64,000 nt of DNA, taken from Gillisella vitis (lineage in GTDB: Bacteria; Pseudomonadota; Alphaproteobacteria; Rhizobiales; Rhizobiaceae). The notes beneath the pieces were generated by a model. That model made no database searches and was not told the DNA's origin. It saw only the letters and a program-made list of their open reading frames with translations. Below are positions 53,359 through 63,262 of the stretch, piece by piece (the first letter of the stretch is position 1; every line of letters begins with the position of its first letter). Location of the stretch: assembly GCF_001541345.2 (NCBI RefSeq), contig NZ_LMVL02000002.1:930001-994000 (forward strand). The letters are read 5' to 3'. The translations under genes were made by a program, and so were the position numbers.

Positions 53359-55014
53359 TTACCGATCGCTCATCTGCCAATTCGGATTGATCCATGGCTC
53401 CTGATTGCTGCGGGGCAGGGGGTCACGGCCCAGAATATGATCGGACGCCTTTTCGCCGGTCATAATCGATGGGCCATTGAGATTGCCATAGGTGACATGC
53501 GGGAAGATCGATGAATCCGCCACCCGCAGGCCTTCGACGCCAATCACCTTGCAGGTCGGATCGACCACGGCCATCGGATCATCAACACGCCCCATTTTGG
53601 CGGTGCCGCAGGGGTGATAGGCGCCTTCCAGATGTTCGCGCAGGAAGGCGTCGATTTCGTCGTTGGTTTGCACTTTCGATCCCGGTGCGATTTCGGATTC
53701 CCGATAAGGATCAAAGGCCTTTTGTGCAAAAATCTCTCGGGTGATCCGCACGGCGTGGCGGAATTTCACCCAGTCTTCGGGGTCGCTCATATAGTTGAAG
53801 CGCAGCACCGGCGCGTCCTTCGCATCGGATGAGCGCAAGGTTACGGAGCCACGCGATTTCGACATGTTATAGCCGACATGGGCTTGAAAACCATGACCTT
53901 CCGCCGAGGATTTGCCATCATACGACACCGCAATCGGCAGGAAGTGATATTGCAGGTCTGGCCATTTTACGCCCGCGCCTGAGCGGATAAAGGCCGCCGC
54001 TTCAAACTGGTTCGAGGTGCCGAGACCCTTCTTGAAAAACAGCCATTGCGCGCCAACAACACCCTTCCAGAACCAGTTGTTTTTCGAATGCAGGGTGATG
54101 GGAAGTTTCGATTTGAACTGGTGGTAATATTCCAGATGGTCTTGCAGGTTCTGGCCCACACCGGGCCGATCCGCCACCACATCAATGCCCATCTCGCGCA
54201 AATGCGCCGCCGGACCGATGCCGGAGAGCAGCAGAATTTTCGGTGAGTTGAAAGCGGAAGCGGCAACAATCACCTCGCGGTTGGCGCGGATCACCTCGAT
54301 CTTGCCGCCAATATCCACCTCCACGCCCACAGCGCGGCGGCCTTCCAGCACAATCTTGCGGGCAAAACAACGGATGAGCCGGCAATTGGGGCGCTTCAGC
54401 GCCGGCTTCAGATAGGCATTGGCGGTGGACCAGCGGCGGCCTTGCCAACTGGTCTGTTCCATCAGGCCAAAGCCTTCCTGTTTGGAGCCGTTGTAATCCT
54501 CGGTGACGGGGAATCCGGCCTGCGCTCCGGCATCCATAAAAGCCTGATACAGCGGGTTTTTCACCTCGCCCCGGCGTACATGCAGCGGACCATAGGTGCC
54601 GCGCCAGCCGTCTTCTCCGCCATGGGAATGTTCCATGCGTTTGAAATAGGGCAGCACATCCGCATAGGACCAACCAGTAGCTCCCAACTCATCCCAGCGG
54701 TTAAAATCCTCCGCATGGCCGCGCACATAGACCATGCCATTGATGGAGGATGAGCCACCCACCACCTTGCCGCGCGGCGCAATCATCCGGCGATTGTTGA
54801 GGTGCGGCTCGGGTTCGGTCACATAGCCCCAATTGTAGCGCTCCATATTCATCGGAAAGGCAAGGGCGGCGGGCATTTGCACAAAGGGGCCGATGTCCGA
54901 GCCGCCGAATTCCAGCACGATCACCGTATGCTTGCCATCCTCCGACAGGCGGTAAGCCATGGCCGCGCCTGCCGAGCCGGAACCGATGATGATGAAATCT
55001 GCCTGGTTTTCCAT
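53359..55014 (-). CDS. betA: Choline dehydrogenase (GMC oxidoreductase)
   Basis: BetA oxidises choline to betaine aldehyde with FAD at the membrane. The 551-residue protein starts [27 protein letters not shown], a Rossmann FAD site, and has [26 protein letters not shown] (GMC signature 1), [17 protein letters not shown] (signature 2) and the C-terminal HPCGTAKMG with the catalytic His, and [27 protein letters not shown]. The ATG at 55014 has GGGATT upstream. It is the last gene of the bet cluster but is separated from betB by 430 bp, so it may have its own promoter. Its 3' end has replaced most of a vapC gene. Confidence 0.94.
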   Translation of the reverse strand: MENQADFIIIGSGSAGAAMAYRLSEDGKHTVIVLEFGGSDIGPFVQMPAALAFPMNMERYNWGYVTEPEPHLNNRRMIAPRGKVVGGSSSINGMVYVRGHAEDFNRWDELGATGWSYADVLPYFKRMEHSHGGEDGWRGTYGPLHVRRGEVKNPLYQAFMDAGAQAGFPVTEDYNGSKQEGFGLMEQTSWQGRRWSTANAYLKPALKRPNCRLIRCFARKIVLEGRRAVGVEVDIGGKIEVIRANREVIVAASAFNSPKILLLSGIGPAAHLREMGIDVVADRPGVGQNLQDHLEYYHQFKSKLPITLHSKNNWFWKGVVGAQWLFFKKGLGTSNQFEAAAFIRSGAGVKWPDLQYHFLPIAVSYDGKSSAEGHGFQAHVGYNMSKSRGSVTLRSSDAKDAPVLRFNYMSDPEDWVKFRHAVRITREIFAQKAFDPYRESEIAPGSKVQTNDEIDAFLREHLEGAYHPCGTAKMGRVDDPMAVVDPTCKVIGVEGLRVADSSIFPHVTYGNLNGPSIMTGEKASDHILGRDPLPRSNQEPWINPNWQMSDR

Positions 55015-55447
55015 TTTTAATCCCGCAAAAGACCGGAGCACCGGTTATTGAAGCCTTGGCTGAATGACGCTATAAAATCTGTCCAAAAGGGTGCGGCGAT
55101 GGGCGATCAGCAAACACGGGAGACCCGGTCTCCACCGGATGACAAAAAGCATTCGCTTGAGCGAGATTGCCGTGATTGCTACGGCGAAAACAATAAGTCC
55201 AAGCGCAAAGCCATTCCCCTTTTCAAAGCCCGTTCCAATCGTCGCGGCCGTCACGCGGCCAAGGTTGCCATCGTCTCTCTCCTTGATGATGACTCCGTCG
55301 ATGAAATGAACAAACTTGCGATCGCTGAGCATTTTGCATTGCATCCTCGGAAAAGGAAAAGTTCAGACAGGCCCTTGCTAGAGTTCTTTAATCATCAGCG
55401 CGTACGGCGGTCATGGCGATCGGCGCGTAATAAAGACTAAATTCACC
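55015..55447. other. Gap between betB and betA
   Basis: These 433 bp contain open frames on both strands (plus 55048-55440, 130 codons; minus 55045-55344, 99 codons), but neither has a good ribosome site or recognisable domain. In rhizobial bet operons the genes are usually adjacent, so this gap may be an insertion or hold a promoter for betA. Confidence 0.4.
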
Positions 55448-56914
55448 TCAATACGGCGCTTCACACTTGCCCATGCCCACATAAACCGTCTTCAACTCCG
55501 AATAATGCTCCAGCGCCGCCAGCGAGTTTTCGCGACCAAAGCCTGACTGTTTGGAGCCACCAAACGGCATTTCCACCGGGCAGAGGTTATAAGTGTTGAT
55601 CCACAGCGTTCCGGCTTCCAACTGATCCACCACGCGATGGGCGCGGGTGATGTCTGCGGTAAACACGCCGCCCGCGAGGCCGAATTCTGATGCATTGGCG
55701 CGAGTAATCACGTCCGTCTCGTCGTCAAAATCCAGCACACACATCACGGGGCCAAAAATCTCTTCCCGGGCGATGGTCATGCTATCCGTCACACCGGCAA
55801 ACACCGTGGGCTGAATAAATGCACCAGCTCCGGATGCACTGTTAGGGATGCCGCCGCCCGTGATCAGCGTTGCGCCCTCGGCCTTACCCTTGTCGATATA
55901 GGACAGCACTTTTTCCCGCTGCGCCATCGACACCAAAGGCCCCATCTGGGTGGCCTCATCTTGCGGATCACCAATCACAATGGCCTCAGCTCGGGCTTTC
56001 AAGCGCTCAAGGAAGGTGGCCTTGATGGCGGTATGCACAAACACCCGCGTGCCGTTGGAGCAGACCTGTCCGGTGGAGTAGAAATTCGCCAGCATCGCGC
56101 CGGAAATGGCGCTGTCCACGTCAGCATCATCAAACACGATCAGAGGCGATTTGCCGCCAAGCTCCATGGTCACATGCTTCAAATGTCCTGCCGCGGCTGC
56201 GGCAACTTTCCGCCCCGTTGGCACCGATCCTGTCAAAGACACCTTGGCCACATCAGGATGATTGACCAGCAAAGGCCCTGTCTCCCGATCACCCTGAATG
56301 ACGTTGAACACGCCCTTCGGCGCACCCGCTTCCATCAAAATCTCGGCAATCTTCAACGCCCCCAGCGGCGTCATTTCCGATGGCTTGAACACCATGGCAT
56401 TGCCAGCGGCCAAGGCCGGGGCCGATTTCCAGCAGGCGATCTGCTGCGGATAGTTCCACGCGCCAATGCCCACACAGACGCCAAGGGGAACCCGTTTGGT
56501 ATAGGCAAAATCATTGCCCAGCGGAATATGGCTGCCGTTGAGTCCGACGGCGGCAATTCCGCCAAAAAACTCAAAACTATCCGCGCCTGATGTCGGGTCT
56601 GCTACAATGGTTTCCTGTATAGGCTTGCCCGTGTCCAGCGTTTCCAGCTCGGAGAGTTCGCGGTTGCGCTCGCGCATGATTTCGGCGGCCTTTTTCAACA
56701 CGCGGCCACGCGCAGTCGGGCTAAGGGCTGCCCATTCCTTCTGCGCCCGCTTGGCCGCTGCAATTGCCCGCTCCACAATCGCAGGCGTGGCCGCATGCAG
56801 CCGCGCAATCACCTCACCCGTGGCGGGGTAGATGCTGTCAATCACGGTGCCGCTTGCGTCTTCAACGTATTCGCCATCAATGAAGTGGGAGGCTTTGGGT
56901 TGGGCTTTCATCAT
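55448..56914 (-). CDS. betB: Betaine-aldehyde dehydrogenase
   Basis: BetB oxidises betaine aldehyde to glycine betaine with NAD(P)+. The 488-residue protein has the usual aldehyde-dehydrogenase landmarks: [56 protein letters not shown], the catalytic Glu in [21 protein letters not shown] and Cys in [32 protein letters not shown] and [25 protein letters not shown]. The last segment and the Asn/Leu/Cys stretch are typical of BetB. The start ATG at 56914 overlaps the stop of the GST gene (ATGA), so it is translated with the upstream genes. Confidence 0.95.
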   Translation of the reverse strand: MMKAQPKASHFIDGEYVEDASGTVIDSIYPATGEVIARLHAATPAIVERAIAAAKRAQKEWAALSPTARGRVLKKAAEIMRERNRELSELETLDTGKPIQETIVADPTSGADSFEFFGGIAAVGLNGSHIPLGNDFAYTKRVPLGVCVGIGAWNYPQQIACWKSAPALAAGNAMVFKPSEMTPLGALKIAEILMEAGAPKGVFNVIQGDRETGPLLVNHPDVAKVSLTGSVPTGRKVAAAAAGHLKHVTMELGGKSPLIVFDDADVDSAISGAMLANFYSTGQVCSNGTRVFVHTAIKATFLERLKARAEAIVIGDPQDEATQMGPLVSMAQREKVLSYIDKGKAEGATLITGGGIPNSASGAGAFIQPTVFAGVTDSMTIAREEIFGPVMCVLDFDDETDVITRANASEFGLAGGVFTADITRAHRVVDQLEAGTLWINTYNLCPVEMPFGGSKQSGFGRENSLAALEHYSELKTVYVGMGKCEAPY

Positions 56915-57552
56915 AAAACTCGCAATTCTTCGTAAGACACCATCACATGCTCGCGAAACGCAGGGCGCGTGGTCAGGTTTTGATAATAGCGGTGAAGAGC
57001 GGGGCGCTCTGGGCGCGTGATGTCGATATCGAAATAGCGAAACAGCACATGGCCGAATTGAATGTCAGCCAAGGTCAGCGCATCACCCCCAAGATAGGCG
57101 TGGTTTGCCAACCGCTGCTCGGCAATATCCAGCTTTGCGCCCAGAACGCCCATGGCTTTTGCAATGGCGGCGGGATCACGATCTTTCGGCGCGGTGCGTA
57201 CCACACGCCAGAAAATCGGCGAGGTAAACTCCTGCGCAATATTCACTTTGGACCATTCCGCCCACATATCAACACGGGTGCGCCCGGCCAGATCATCTGG
57301 CCAGAATGGCGACGATGCATAACGGCTGGCGAGGTAGCGAAGGATCGCTCCTGTCTCAAATAGAGGGTCACTATCGCCATCTTGCAGAACCGGGACGGTG
57401 CCATTCGGGTTCATCGCCAGAAACTCCGGCGTGTCATTACCGCCATAGCGATGGCCAACATCATGGCGCACATAGTCGAGACCAAGTTCGCCAACGCACC
57501 ACATCAGCGCTTGCACGTTTGAGGAGGATTTTCGGCCCCAGATGGTCAGCAT
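56911..57552 (-). CDS. Glutathione S-transferase embedded in the bet operon
   Basis: The protein has 213 residues. A thioredoxin-like N-terminal domain ([59 protein letters not shown], with the glutathione motif [11 protein letters not shown]) and an all-helical C-terminal domain (about 90-205, [18 protein letters not shown]) are seen. Ser residues in GRKSSSNV could be the catalytic pair. It begins 2 bp after the betC stop and overlaps betB by 4 bp, so it is a full member of the operon. A role in detoxifying betaine aldehyde or a related electrophile is an inference from this position. Confidence 0.9.
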   Translation of the reverse strand: MLTIWGRKSSSNVQALMWCVGELGLDYVRHDVGHRYGGNDTPEFLAMNPNGTVPVLQDGDSDPLFETGAILRYLASRYASSPFWPDDLAGRTRVDMWAEWSKVNIAQEFTSPIFWRVVRTAPKDRDPAAIAKAMGVLGAKLDIAEQRLANHAYLGGDALTLADIQFGHVLFRYFDIDITRPERPALHRYYQNLTTRPAFREHVMVSYEELRVL

Positions 57553-57554
57553 CG

Positions 57555-59072
57555 TTACTCTCCCCTCGGATAGCGTTTACTCTCTTCCAGCACATTGAGG
57601 TCCATGTGGTTGCGCATATAGCGCTCGGACGCTTTTTGCAGCGGTTGGTGATCCCACGGGTAATAGGCTCCGTTGCGCAGCGCCTCATAAACCACCCAAC
57701 GGCGGGCCTGACTTTCGCGCACGCTCGCATCAAAGCGGGCCATGTCCCACCGGGCTTGGCGTTTGGCGGTGAAATCGGCCAGTACATCGGCATAAGCCGG
57801 ATCGGCGGCCAGATTGGTCAGCTCCTGCGGATCGTTTTCAAGATCAAACAATTGATCTGGATCGAGCACACAATGCACATATTTCCATTGCCCCTCACGG
57901 ATACACACCATCGGCGCATAGGAGCCTTCGGCGGCATATTCCATCAGCACGGGTGCGGTGCGGGCCTCGCCACTGATCATGCCTTTCAGGCTCATGCCAT
58001 CGGTCCAAGGCATGACCTCATCCATCGAAATTCCAGCCAGATCACACAGCGTTGGCGTCAGATCCAGATTGGAAGTGGGTGCCTGATGTAGACCGGGGGC
58101 AATGCCGGGGCCTGCCATCATCAGCGGCACACGGGCCGAACCTTCATAGAAATTCATCTTGAACCACAGGCCCCGCTCGCCCAGCATATCGCCGTGGTCG
58201 GAGCAGAACAGGATGAAGGTGTTGTCCAGCATCCTTGTGCGGGTCAGCGTGTCGATCAACTCGCCCACTTTATCATCAATATAGGAGATATTGGCGAAAT
58301 AGGCGCGGCGCGAGCGGCGGATGTCTTCTTCTGTGACGTTGAAATTGTCATAATCACAGGCATGGATCAGCCGTTTGGAATGTGGGTCCTGATCCGCCAG
58401 CGCATCGACGTCTGGCAGAAGATGGGTGCAATCCTCATAAAGATCCCAGTATTGTTTGCGGGCCACGTAAGGGTCATGCGGGTGGGTGAAGGACACAGTC
58501 AGACACCATGGACGACGATCTGCATCATCATTCTCACGGCTCAGATGATAGAGCTTCTGATTGGCCAGAAACGCCACTTCGTCATCATATTCCATCTGGT
58601 TGGTAATTTCGGCCACGCCCGCACCCGTCACCGAGCCGAGATTGTGATACCACCAGTCGATCCGCTCACCGGGCTTGCGATAATCCGGCGTCCAGCCGAA
58701 ATCGGCGGGGTAAATGTCGGTGGTCAGCCGTTCTTCAAAGCCGTGCAATTGGTCCGGCCCGACAAAATGCATCTTGCCCGAAAGTGCTGTGTAATAACCC
58801 GCGCGGCGAAGATGATGGGCGTAAGTGGGTATGGACGACACATATTCCGCCGCATTGTCATAAACCTGCGTGCGGCTGGGCAATTGTCCAGCCATAAAAG
58901 AGGCACGGGCAGGGGCGCAGAGCGGCGAGGATGTGTAGTTGTTTTGAAACCGGGCGGAGCGGGCCGTCAAGGCTTTCAAATGCGGTGCATGCAGCCAGTC
59001 TGCTGGGCCATCGGGAAACAGCGTGCCGTTGAGCTGATCGACCATGATGATGAGAATATTGGCTCTGGTCAC
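57555..59072 (-). CDS. betC: Choline-sulfatase
   Basis: BetC hydrolyses choline-O-sulfate to choline and sulfate. The 505-residue protein starts with NILIIMVDQLNG (metal site) and has the sulfatase signature C52-x-P-x-R in SSPLCAPARASFMAGQLPSRTQVYDN, where Cys52 should be converted to formylglycine. HPHDPYVARKQYWDLYED, FCSDHGDMLGERGLWFKMNFYEGSARVPLMMAGPG are further landmarks. The choline-sulfatase C-terminal domain (RWVVYEALRNGAYYPWDHQPLQKASERYMRNHMDLN) is present, which separates it from other sulfatases. The start overlaps the betI stop by 4 bp. Confidence 0.95.
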   Translation of the reverse strand: MTRANILIIMVDQLNGTLFPDGPADWLHAPHLKALTARSARFQNNYTSSPLCAPARASFMAGQLPSRTQVYDNAAEYVSSIPTYAHHLRRAGYYTALSGKMHFVGPDQLHGFEERLTTDIYPADFGWTPDYRKPGERIDWWYHNLGSVTGAGVAEITNQMEYDDEVAFLANQKLYHLSRENDDADRRPWCLTVSFTHPHDPYVARKQYWDLYEDCTHLLPDVDALADQDPHSKRLIHACDYDNFNVTEEDIRRSRRAYFANISYIDDKVGELIDTLTRTRMLDNTFILFCSDHGDMLGERGLWFKMNFYEGSARVPLMMAGPGIAPGLHQAPTSNLDLTPTLCDLAGISMDEVMPWTDGMSLKGMISGEARTAPVLMEYAAEGSYAPMVCIREGQWKYVHCVLDPDQLFDLENDPQELTNLAADPAYADVLADFTAKRQARWDMARFDASVRESQARRWVVYEALRNGAYYPWDHQPLQKASERYMRNHMDLNVLEESKRYPRGE

Positions 59073-59671
59073 GGTCTGGGCTCCCCAAGGTTGATGGCAT
59101 GTAACTGCCCGCTGACATAGTCCTCCACCAGTGTGACAGAGGCATCAATGGACAGCGGTGCCGCCCGCAGGCTCTGGCGAATGTAAAGCCCGTCAATCAT
59201 CGCCGCTGTGCCTTCGGCTATGCGCTCGGCATCCACCCTTGGGCAAAGGACCACCAGCGCATCCAGCAGATTGGAGCGCAGCCGCCGCGCATAGATCAGC
59301 AGCAAGTGCCGAGTTGCTTCCGAGCGTTGCGCTTCGGAATAGAAGGCAAGCCAGGCCGCCACGGTATCGGGTGCAAACTGGTCGGCCTGGAAGCTGATGC
59401 GGATCACGGCGCTAATCCGCTGGCGCGGGGTGTTTGCCGTGGCAAGCGCGCTTGCTGTATCGGCCTGCAATTGCCTCAACAGCGAGCGGATCGTTTCGAT
59501 CAGCAATTGCTGCTTGGAACCGAAATAATGATGGGCCAAAGCGGGAGAAACCCCGGCGGTGCGGGCAATTTCAGACATGGTGACAGCCAGGGAGCCATGT
59601 GTGCCGATGGCTTTCAAGGCGGCATCCACAAGGGCTTTTCGTCTGACCGGCTCCATTCCCAGTTTCGGCAT
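59069..59671 (-). CDS. betI: TetR-family repressor BetI
   Basis: The protein has 200 residues. The HTH is RRKALVDAALKAIGTHGSLAVTMSEIARTAGVSPALAHHYFGSKQQLLIETIRSLL (about 10-65), typical of BetI, a choline-responsive repressor of the bet operon. The C-terminal helices hold the ligand pocket (WLAFYSEAQRSEATRHLLLIYARRLRSNL). It is the first gene of the unit betI-betC-GST-betB(-betA) and should repress its own promoter through the palindrome 35-55 bp upstream. Start ATG 59671 has GAAAGGATAGGCC upstream. Confidence 0.93.
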   Translation of the reverse strand: MPKLGMEPVRRKALVDAALKAIGTHGSLAVTMSEIARTAGVSPALAHHYFGSKQQLLIETIRSLLRQLQADTASALATANTPRQRISAVIRISFQADQFAPDTVAAWLAFYSEAQRSEATRHLLLIYARRLRSNLLDALVVLCPRVDAERIAEGTAAMIDGLYIRQSLRAAPLSIDASVTLVEDYVSGQLHAINLGEPRP

Positions 59672-59704
59672 GGCCTATCCTTTCTGATAATCATCAATCT
59701 ATTC

Positions 59705-59724
59705 TTGATTGACTGATCAATCAA
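59705..59724. promoter_or_regulatory. BetI operator candidate
   Basis: TTGATTGA (59705-59712), CTGA, TCAATCAA (59717-59724) is a perfect inverted repeat 34 bp upstream of betI. The TTGATTG arm resembles the known BetI site of enteric bacteria, so this is probably the operator of the bet operon. Confidence 0.78.
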
Positions 59725-59872
59725 TAAAAATCAGCCATCGAGAGATCTGCATTGCCAGCGATGGATCAGTCCGGGGACTGTCACAAAACTTTCATCCCCG
59801 ATAAAGATTTCCTTCAGGCTTTGCCGTCACCGTGCCGTAAACTTAAACAATTTGGGCGCAGGGATATTTTCA

Positions 59873-61675
59873 ATGGTAGCGATTGCGACGGAACGCGGAG
59901 TATTGCGCCGCTATGCCAGCGATCAATTGCTGACGCTGGCGAAAGTCGTAATGGAAAATGCCATGCAGCCGATTGTCGAGGTGCAGACCGGGGCGGTCTT
60001 CGGCTATGAAACGCTGATGCGCGGTCAGGAACGGATCGGTTTCGAGACCCCGCTGGATATTCTCGACCAAGCCCATGAAACGGGGCAATTGCTGGCGCTG
60101 GAGCAGATGGTGGCCAGCAGGGCGCTGGCCAAATTTGCCAGCCTGCCCGATCATGCCGCTTATACGCTGTTTCTCAATCTCGATGTGCGGTTGATTGCAC
60201 AAGGAGAGACGATTATCGACGGGCTTTTGGCGCATTTGCGCGCCGCGGGGATTGCGCCGTCGTCTGTGTGTTTTGAATTATCGGAGCGGTTCAACAATAC
60301 CGAAGTGCCGGAATTTGCCGGTCTGATGGTGCGTCTGCGCAGCGCCGGCTTCAAGATCGCCATCGACGATTTCGGTGTTGGCCATGCCGAAATGAAGCTG
60401 CTCTGCGATTTCCCGATCGACTATCTGAAGATCGACCGGCATTTCATTGCAGGCTTGGACGGTCATTCACGCAAACGCCATCTGGTGAAGAACATCGTCC
60501 AGACCGCCCATGTGCTCGGCGTGCGGGTGATTGCCGAGGGGATCGAAACAGAAGCCGAGTTCATCGCCTGTCGCGAGCTTGGCGTGGATCTCGTCCAGGG
60601 CTGGTACATTGCCCGGCCCACCACCCATCTGGCCGAGCTGAAATCCCACTATCGGCATCTGAAGGATATCGGCCAGTCACGGCGCTCCAGCCAGTCGCTC
60701 GACGAAATCCTGATCCGCAAACAGATCGAGCGCCTGCCGACAGTCTATGAAAATGACAGTGTCGATAGCGTGTTCGACCTGTTTCGCCGCAACCCGCGCC
60801 AGTCGTTCTTTCCGGTTTTGAACGCCAATGGCGAGCCGCGCGGTATTATCCACGAAGTGCATTTGAAGGAATATATCTATCAGCCCTTCGGGCGCGATCT
60901 TCTGAAGAACAAGGTCTACGAGCGGACGATTTCGCAATTCGTCGATCATGCGCCAGTCGTCGGGCTCGATGCCGATGCCGACCGGCTGATGGCGATCTTC
61001 TCCAATACCGAGGGCAGTGATTGCGTGCTGCTGACCGAAAACCTGCGCTATGCGGGCGTGGTCTCGGCGGCTTCGCTGGTGCGTATCATCAATGAAAAAC
61101 AGTTGAAGACCGCTCAGGAGCAGAACCCGCTGACCGGCCTGCCGGGCAATCGCGCCATTCGCGATTTCATGCAGGACAGCGGTCGTGACAGCGATGACCT
61201 CCGCCATTTCTGCTATTGCGATTTCGACAGTTTCAAACCCTTCAACGATCACTATGGCTTTCATCTGGGCGATCACGCCATTTCGCTGTTTGCCGCGCTG
61301 ATGCGCCGGTATTTTTTCGCCGATGGCGTGTTTCTCGGCCATGTCGGCGGCGATGATTTCTTCATCGGTCTGATCGGCTGGACGAGCGAGGAAGTGCTGG
61401 AAATCCTCAACCGGTTGCTCTCGGATTTCCACGGCGATGTCGCCGCTCTCTATTCGCCGGAAGATCGTGCCGAAGGCCGTATTCGTGGCACCGACCGTCA
61501 CGGTATCGACCGCGATTTTCCGCTGATGCGCTGCTCCATTGGCGTTCTGGAATTGCCGCAGGGGCTGGTTGTCGACGATGTCAGCCGCCTGTCCTCGGAA
61601 ATCGCCAGCGTCAAGAAAAGCGCCAAGGATAGCGATAGCGGTCTGCATGTCGGCGAGCTTCGTCAGCCGGTTTGA
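59873..61675 (+). CDS. EAL-CBS-GGDEF cyclic-di-GMP signalling protein
   Basis: The protein has 600 residues from the ATG at 59873, with GCAGGG nine bases upstream. The EAL phosphodiesterase domain is N-terminal (about 20-260) and retains key residues: ETL in YETLMRG, LNLD, ELSE, IDDFGVG, LKID, AEGIE and QGWY. A CBS pair (about 275-400) follows, then a GGDEF domain (about 420-585) whose signature is GGDDF, so diguanylate cyclase activity is uncertain. The likely role is c-di-GMP degradation with regulation by the CBS/GGDEF parts. No receptor gene adjoins it. The gene is divergent from betI. Confidence 0.9.
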   Translation: MVAIATERGVLRRYASDQLLTLAKVVMENAMQPIVEVQTGAVFGYETLMRGQERIGFETPLDILDQAHETGQLLALEQMVASRALAKFASLPDHAAYTLFLNLDVRLIAQGETIIDGLLAHLRAAGIAPSSVCFELSERFNNTEVPEFAGLMVRLRSAGFKIAIDDFGVGHAEMKLLCDFPIDYLKIDRHFIAGLDGHSRKRHLVKNIVQTAHVLGVRVIAEGIETEAEFIACRELGVDLVQGWYIARPTTHLAELKSHYRHLKDIGQSRRSSQSLDEILIRKQIERLPTVYENDSVDSVFDLFRRNPRQSFFPVLNANGEPRGIIHEVHLKEYIYQPFGRDLLKNKVYERTISQFVDHAPVVGLDADADRLMAIFSNTEGSDCVLLTENLRYAGVVSAASLVRIINEKQLKTAQEQNPLTGLPGNRAIRDFMQDSGRDSDDLRHFCYCDFDSFKPFNDHYGFHLGDHAISLFAALMRRYFFADGVFLGHVGGDDFFIGLIGWTSEEVLEILNRLLSDFHGDVAALYSPEDRAEGRIRGTDRHGIDRDFPLMRCSIGVLELPQGLVVDDVSRLSSEIASVKKSAKDSDSGLHVGELRQPV

Positions 61676-61777
61676 ACTGCGCCCTGAATGAGCGTCCGCG
61701 TCAATGGGCCTCCTTTTCAAACGCCGGATGGAAGCCTATCTCCGTAACCAACGAAGATAACGCGGAGATCCGGTCTT

Positions 61778-62779
61778 ATGACGCTTCCCACTCACATGCG
61801 CTATATCGATGTCGTATCCCCCGGCGGACCTGACGTAATGAGCATCGCAACCGGTCCGGTCCCGACCCCGAAACCGGGTGAATTGCTTGTCAAAGTCGAG
61901 GCGGCAGGCGTCAACCGTCCCGATGTGGCGCAGCGCCAGGGCAGCTATCCGCCGCCGAAGGATGCAAGCCCTGTTCTCGGCCTGGAAGTGGCCGGTACAG
62001 TGGTGGCGCTGGGCGAAGGGGTGAACGATTTTGCCATTGGTGACAAGGTCTGCGGGCTGGCCAATGGCGGCGGTTATGCCGAGTTCTGCATACTGCCGGA
62101 AGGGCAAAGCCTGCCATGGCCTAAGGGGTTCGATGCGGTGAAAGCGGCGGCGGTACCGGAAACCTTCTTCACCGTTTGGGCCAACCTGTTCCAGATGGCG
62201 GGGCTGACCGAAGGCGAAACCGTGCTGATCCACGGTGGCTCGTCAGGCATCGGCACCACGGCCATCCAGCTTGCCCGCGCTTTCGGTGCCGATGTTCTGA
62301 CCACGGTTGGCTCGGCTGAAAAGGCCGAGGCTTGCCTGAAGCTCGGCGCCCGCCGGGCGATCAATTATAAGACGGAGGATTTCGCCGAGGTGGTGAAGTC
62401 CGAAACGGATGGTAAGGGTGTCGATATCATCCTCGACATGATTGGCGCCTCCTATTTCGAAAAGAATATTGCCTCGCTGGCCAAGGACGGCTGCCTGTCG
62501 ATCATTGCTTTTCTGGGCGGTGCCGTGGCCGAAAAGGTCAATCTCGGCCCGATCATGGTCAAGCGCCTGACGGTGACGGGATCAACGATGCGCCCGCGCA
62601 CGGCGGAAGAAAAACGCGCCATCCGCGACGACCTGTTGACGAGCGCCTGGCCGCTTCTGGAGCAGGGCACCGTCGCCCCGGTCATTCATACCGTTCTGGC
62701 GTTCGACAAGGTGGCGGATGCGCATCGGCTGATGGAAGACAGCACGCATATCGGCAAGATCGTGCTGACGCTGGAATAA
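61778..62779 (+). CDS. NAD(P)H quinone oxidoreductase, PIG3/QOR family
   Basis: The protein has 333 residues and is a zinc-independent medium-chain dehydrogenase/reductase. [49 protein letters not shown] is the N-terminal domain, and the cofactor site is [28 protein letters not shown] (about 147-175). The PIG3 group (p53-inducible protein 3-like) uses NADPH to reduce quinones by one electron; the substrate here is not known. The ATG at 61778 follows TAACGCGGAGATCCGG. Single gene. Confidence 0.9.
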   Translation: MTLPTHMRYIDVVSPGGPDVMSIATGPVPTPKPGELLVKVEAAGVNRPDVAQRQGSYPPPKDASPVLGLEVAGTVVALGEGVNDFAIGDKVCGLANGGGYAEFCILPEGQSLPWPKGFDAVKAAAVPETFFTVWANLFQMAGLTEGETVLIHGGSSGIGTTAIQLARAFGADVLTTVGSAEKAEACLKLGARRAINYKTEDFAEVVKSETDGKGVDIILDMIGASYFEKNIASLAKDGCLSIIAFLGGAVAEKVNLGPIMVKRLTVTGSTMRPRTAEEKRAIRDDLLTSAWPLLEQGTVAPVIHTVLAFDKVADAHRLMEDSTHIGKIVLTLE

Positions 62780-62905
62780 GTCCCCGCCAACGTTAAGTTG
62801 ATCAATCACTCAGTAATGCAGCTTTTTACTTTATGTGCCTTGTCGATCTGCGATTCGTCACCTACCTTCTTATCAACGTCAACAGAAAGAAAGGAAGGTG
62901 ATCCA

Positions 62906-62980
62906 ATGTCTAATGAGATTTCGGTCTGCGTTAAAGGCTTTGGGAAGGTGATGGTCGGAAAGGGGCAGCCCTCGATTTGA
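62906..62980 (+). CDS. 24-residue ORF with strong ribosome-binding site
   Basis: The ATG at 62906 follows AAGGAAGGTGATCCA, an excellent Shine-Dalgarno site at good spacing. The peptide begins MSNEISVCVKGFGKVMVGK and ends PSI at TGA 62978-62980. It is polar to weakly amphipathic with one Cys and has no known domain. A small hairpin and then a strong terminator follow, so the transcript would be about 200 nt. It may be a small protein or a dual-function small RNA. Confidence rests on the ribosome site and terminator only. Confidence 0.5.
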   Translation: MSNEISVCVKGFGKVMVGKGQPSI

Positions 62981-63066
62981 TCCCATCTTCCTTCGGCGGC
63001 ATCTATGCCGCCGGGTCTTAAGTCAGGCCAAACTCATGCAAAATTCATGGCCGCAAGGCCAGGAGG

Positions 63067-63092
63067 AAAGGGTCGCGAAAGCGGCCCTTTTT
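63067..63092 (+). terminator. Strong rho-independent terminator with GAAA tetraloop
   Basis: AAAGGGTCGC (63067-63076) and GCGGCCCTTT (63081-63090) pair over ten positions (one G-U) around GAAA and are followed by TT. It does not lie directly behind a normal gene; the closest upstream ORF is the 24-codon one. Confidence 0.8.
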
Positions 63093-63262
63093 GCTGTTCG
63101 GCTGATCGTTCCGCTTCATTCCATGATGTCTCTCCAGCCCCGCGCAAACTCTTGTTTTTATGGATGAGAGGGTCGGGCCTTCTGTATCCGGCGTTGGAAC
63201 CCGGTGTTGCCTTGCGAATTCGATAATTCCGGTGACACGGGTGTTTGTTGTTGGAGCATCGC

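Larger units (their letters stand above)
62780..63262. other. Intergenic region with 24-codon ORF, hairpin and terminator
   Basis: This 483-bp stretch has no gene of normal size. It contains a 24-codon ORF with a strong ribosome site (62906-62980), the hairpin CGGCGGCA-TCTA-TGCCGCCG (62994-63013) and a strong terminator (63067-63092). Together these look like one short transcript. Confidence 0.55.

Noticed and set aside
55045..55440. Open frames on both strands in the betB-betA gap
   Set aside because: One is Arg/Lys-rich and the other hydrophobic, as expected for opposite strands of one sequence; neither has a clear ribosome site or family.
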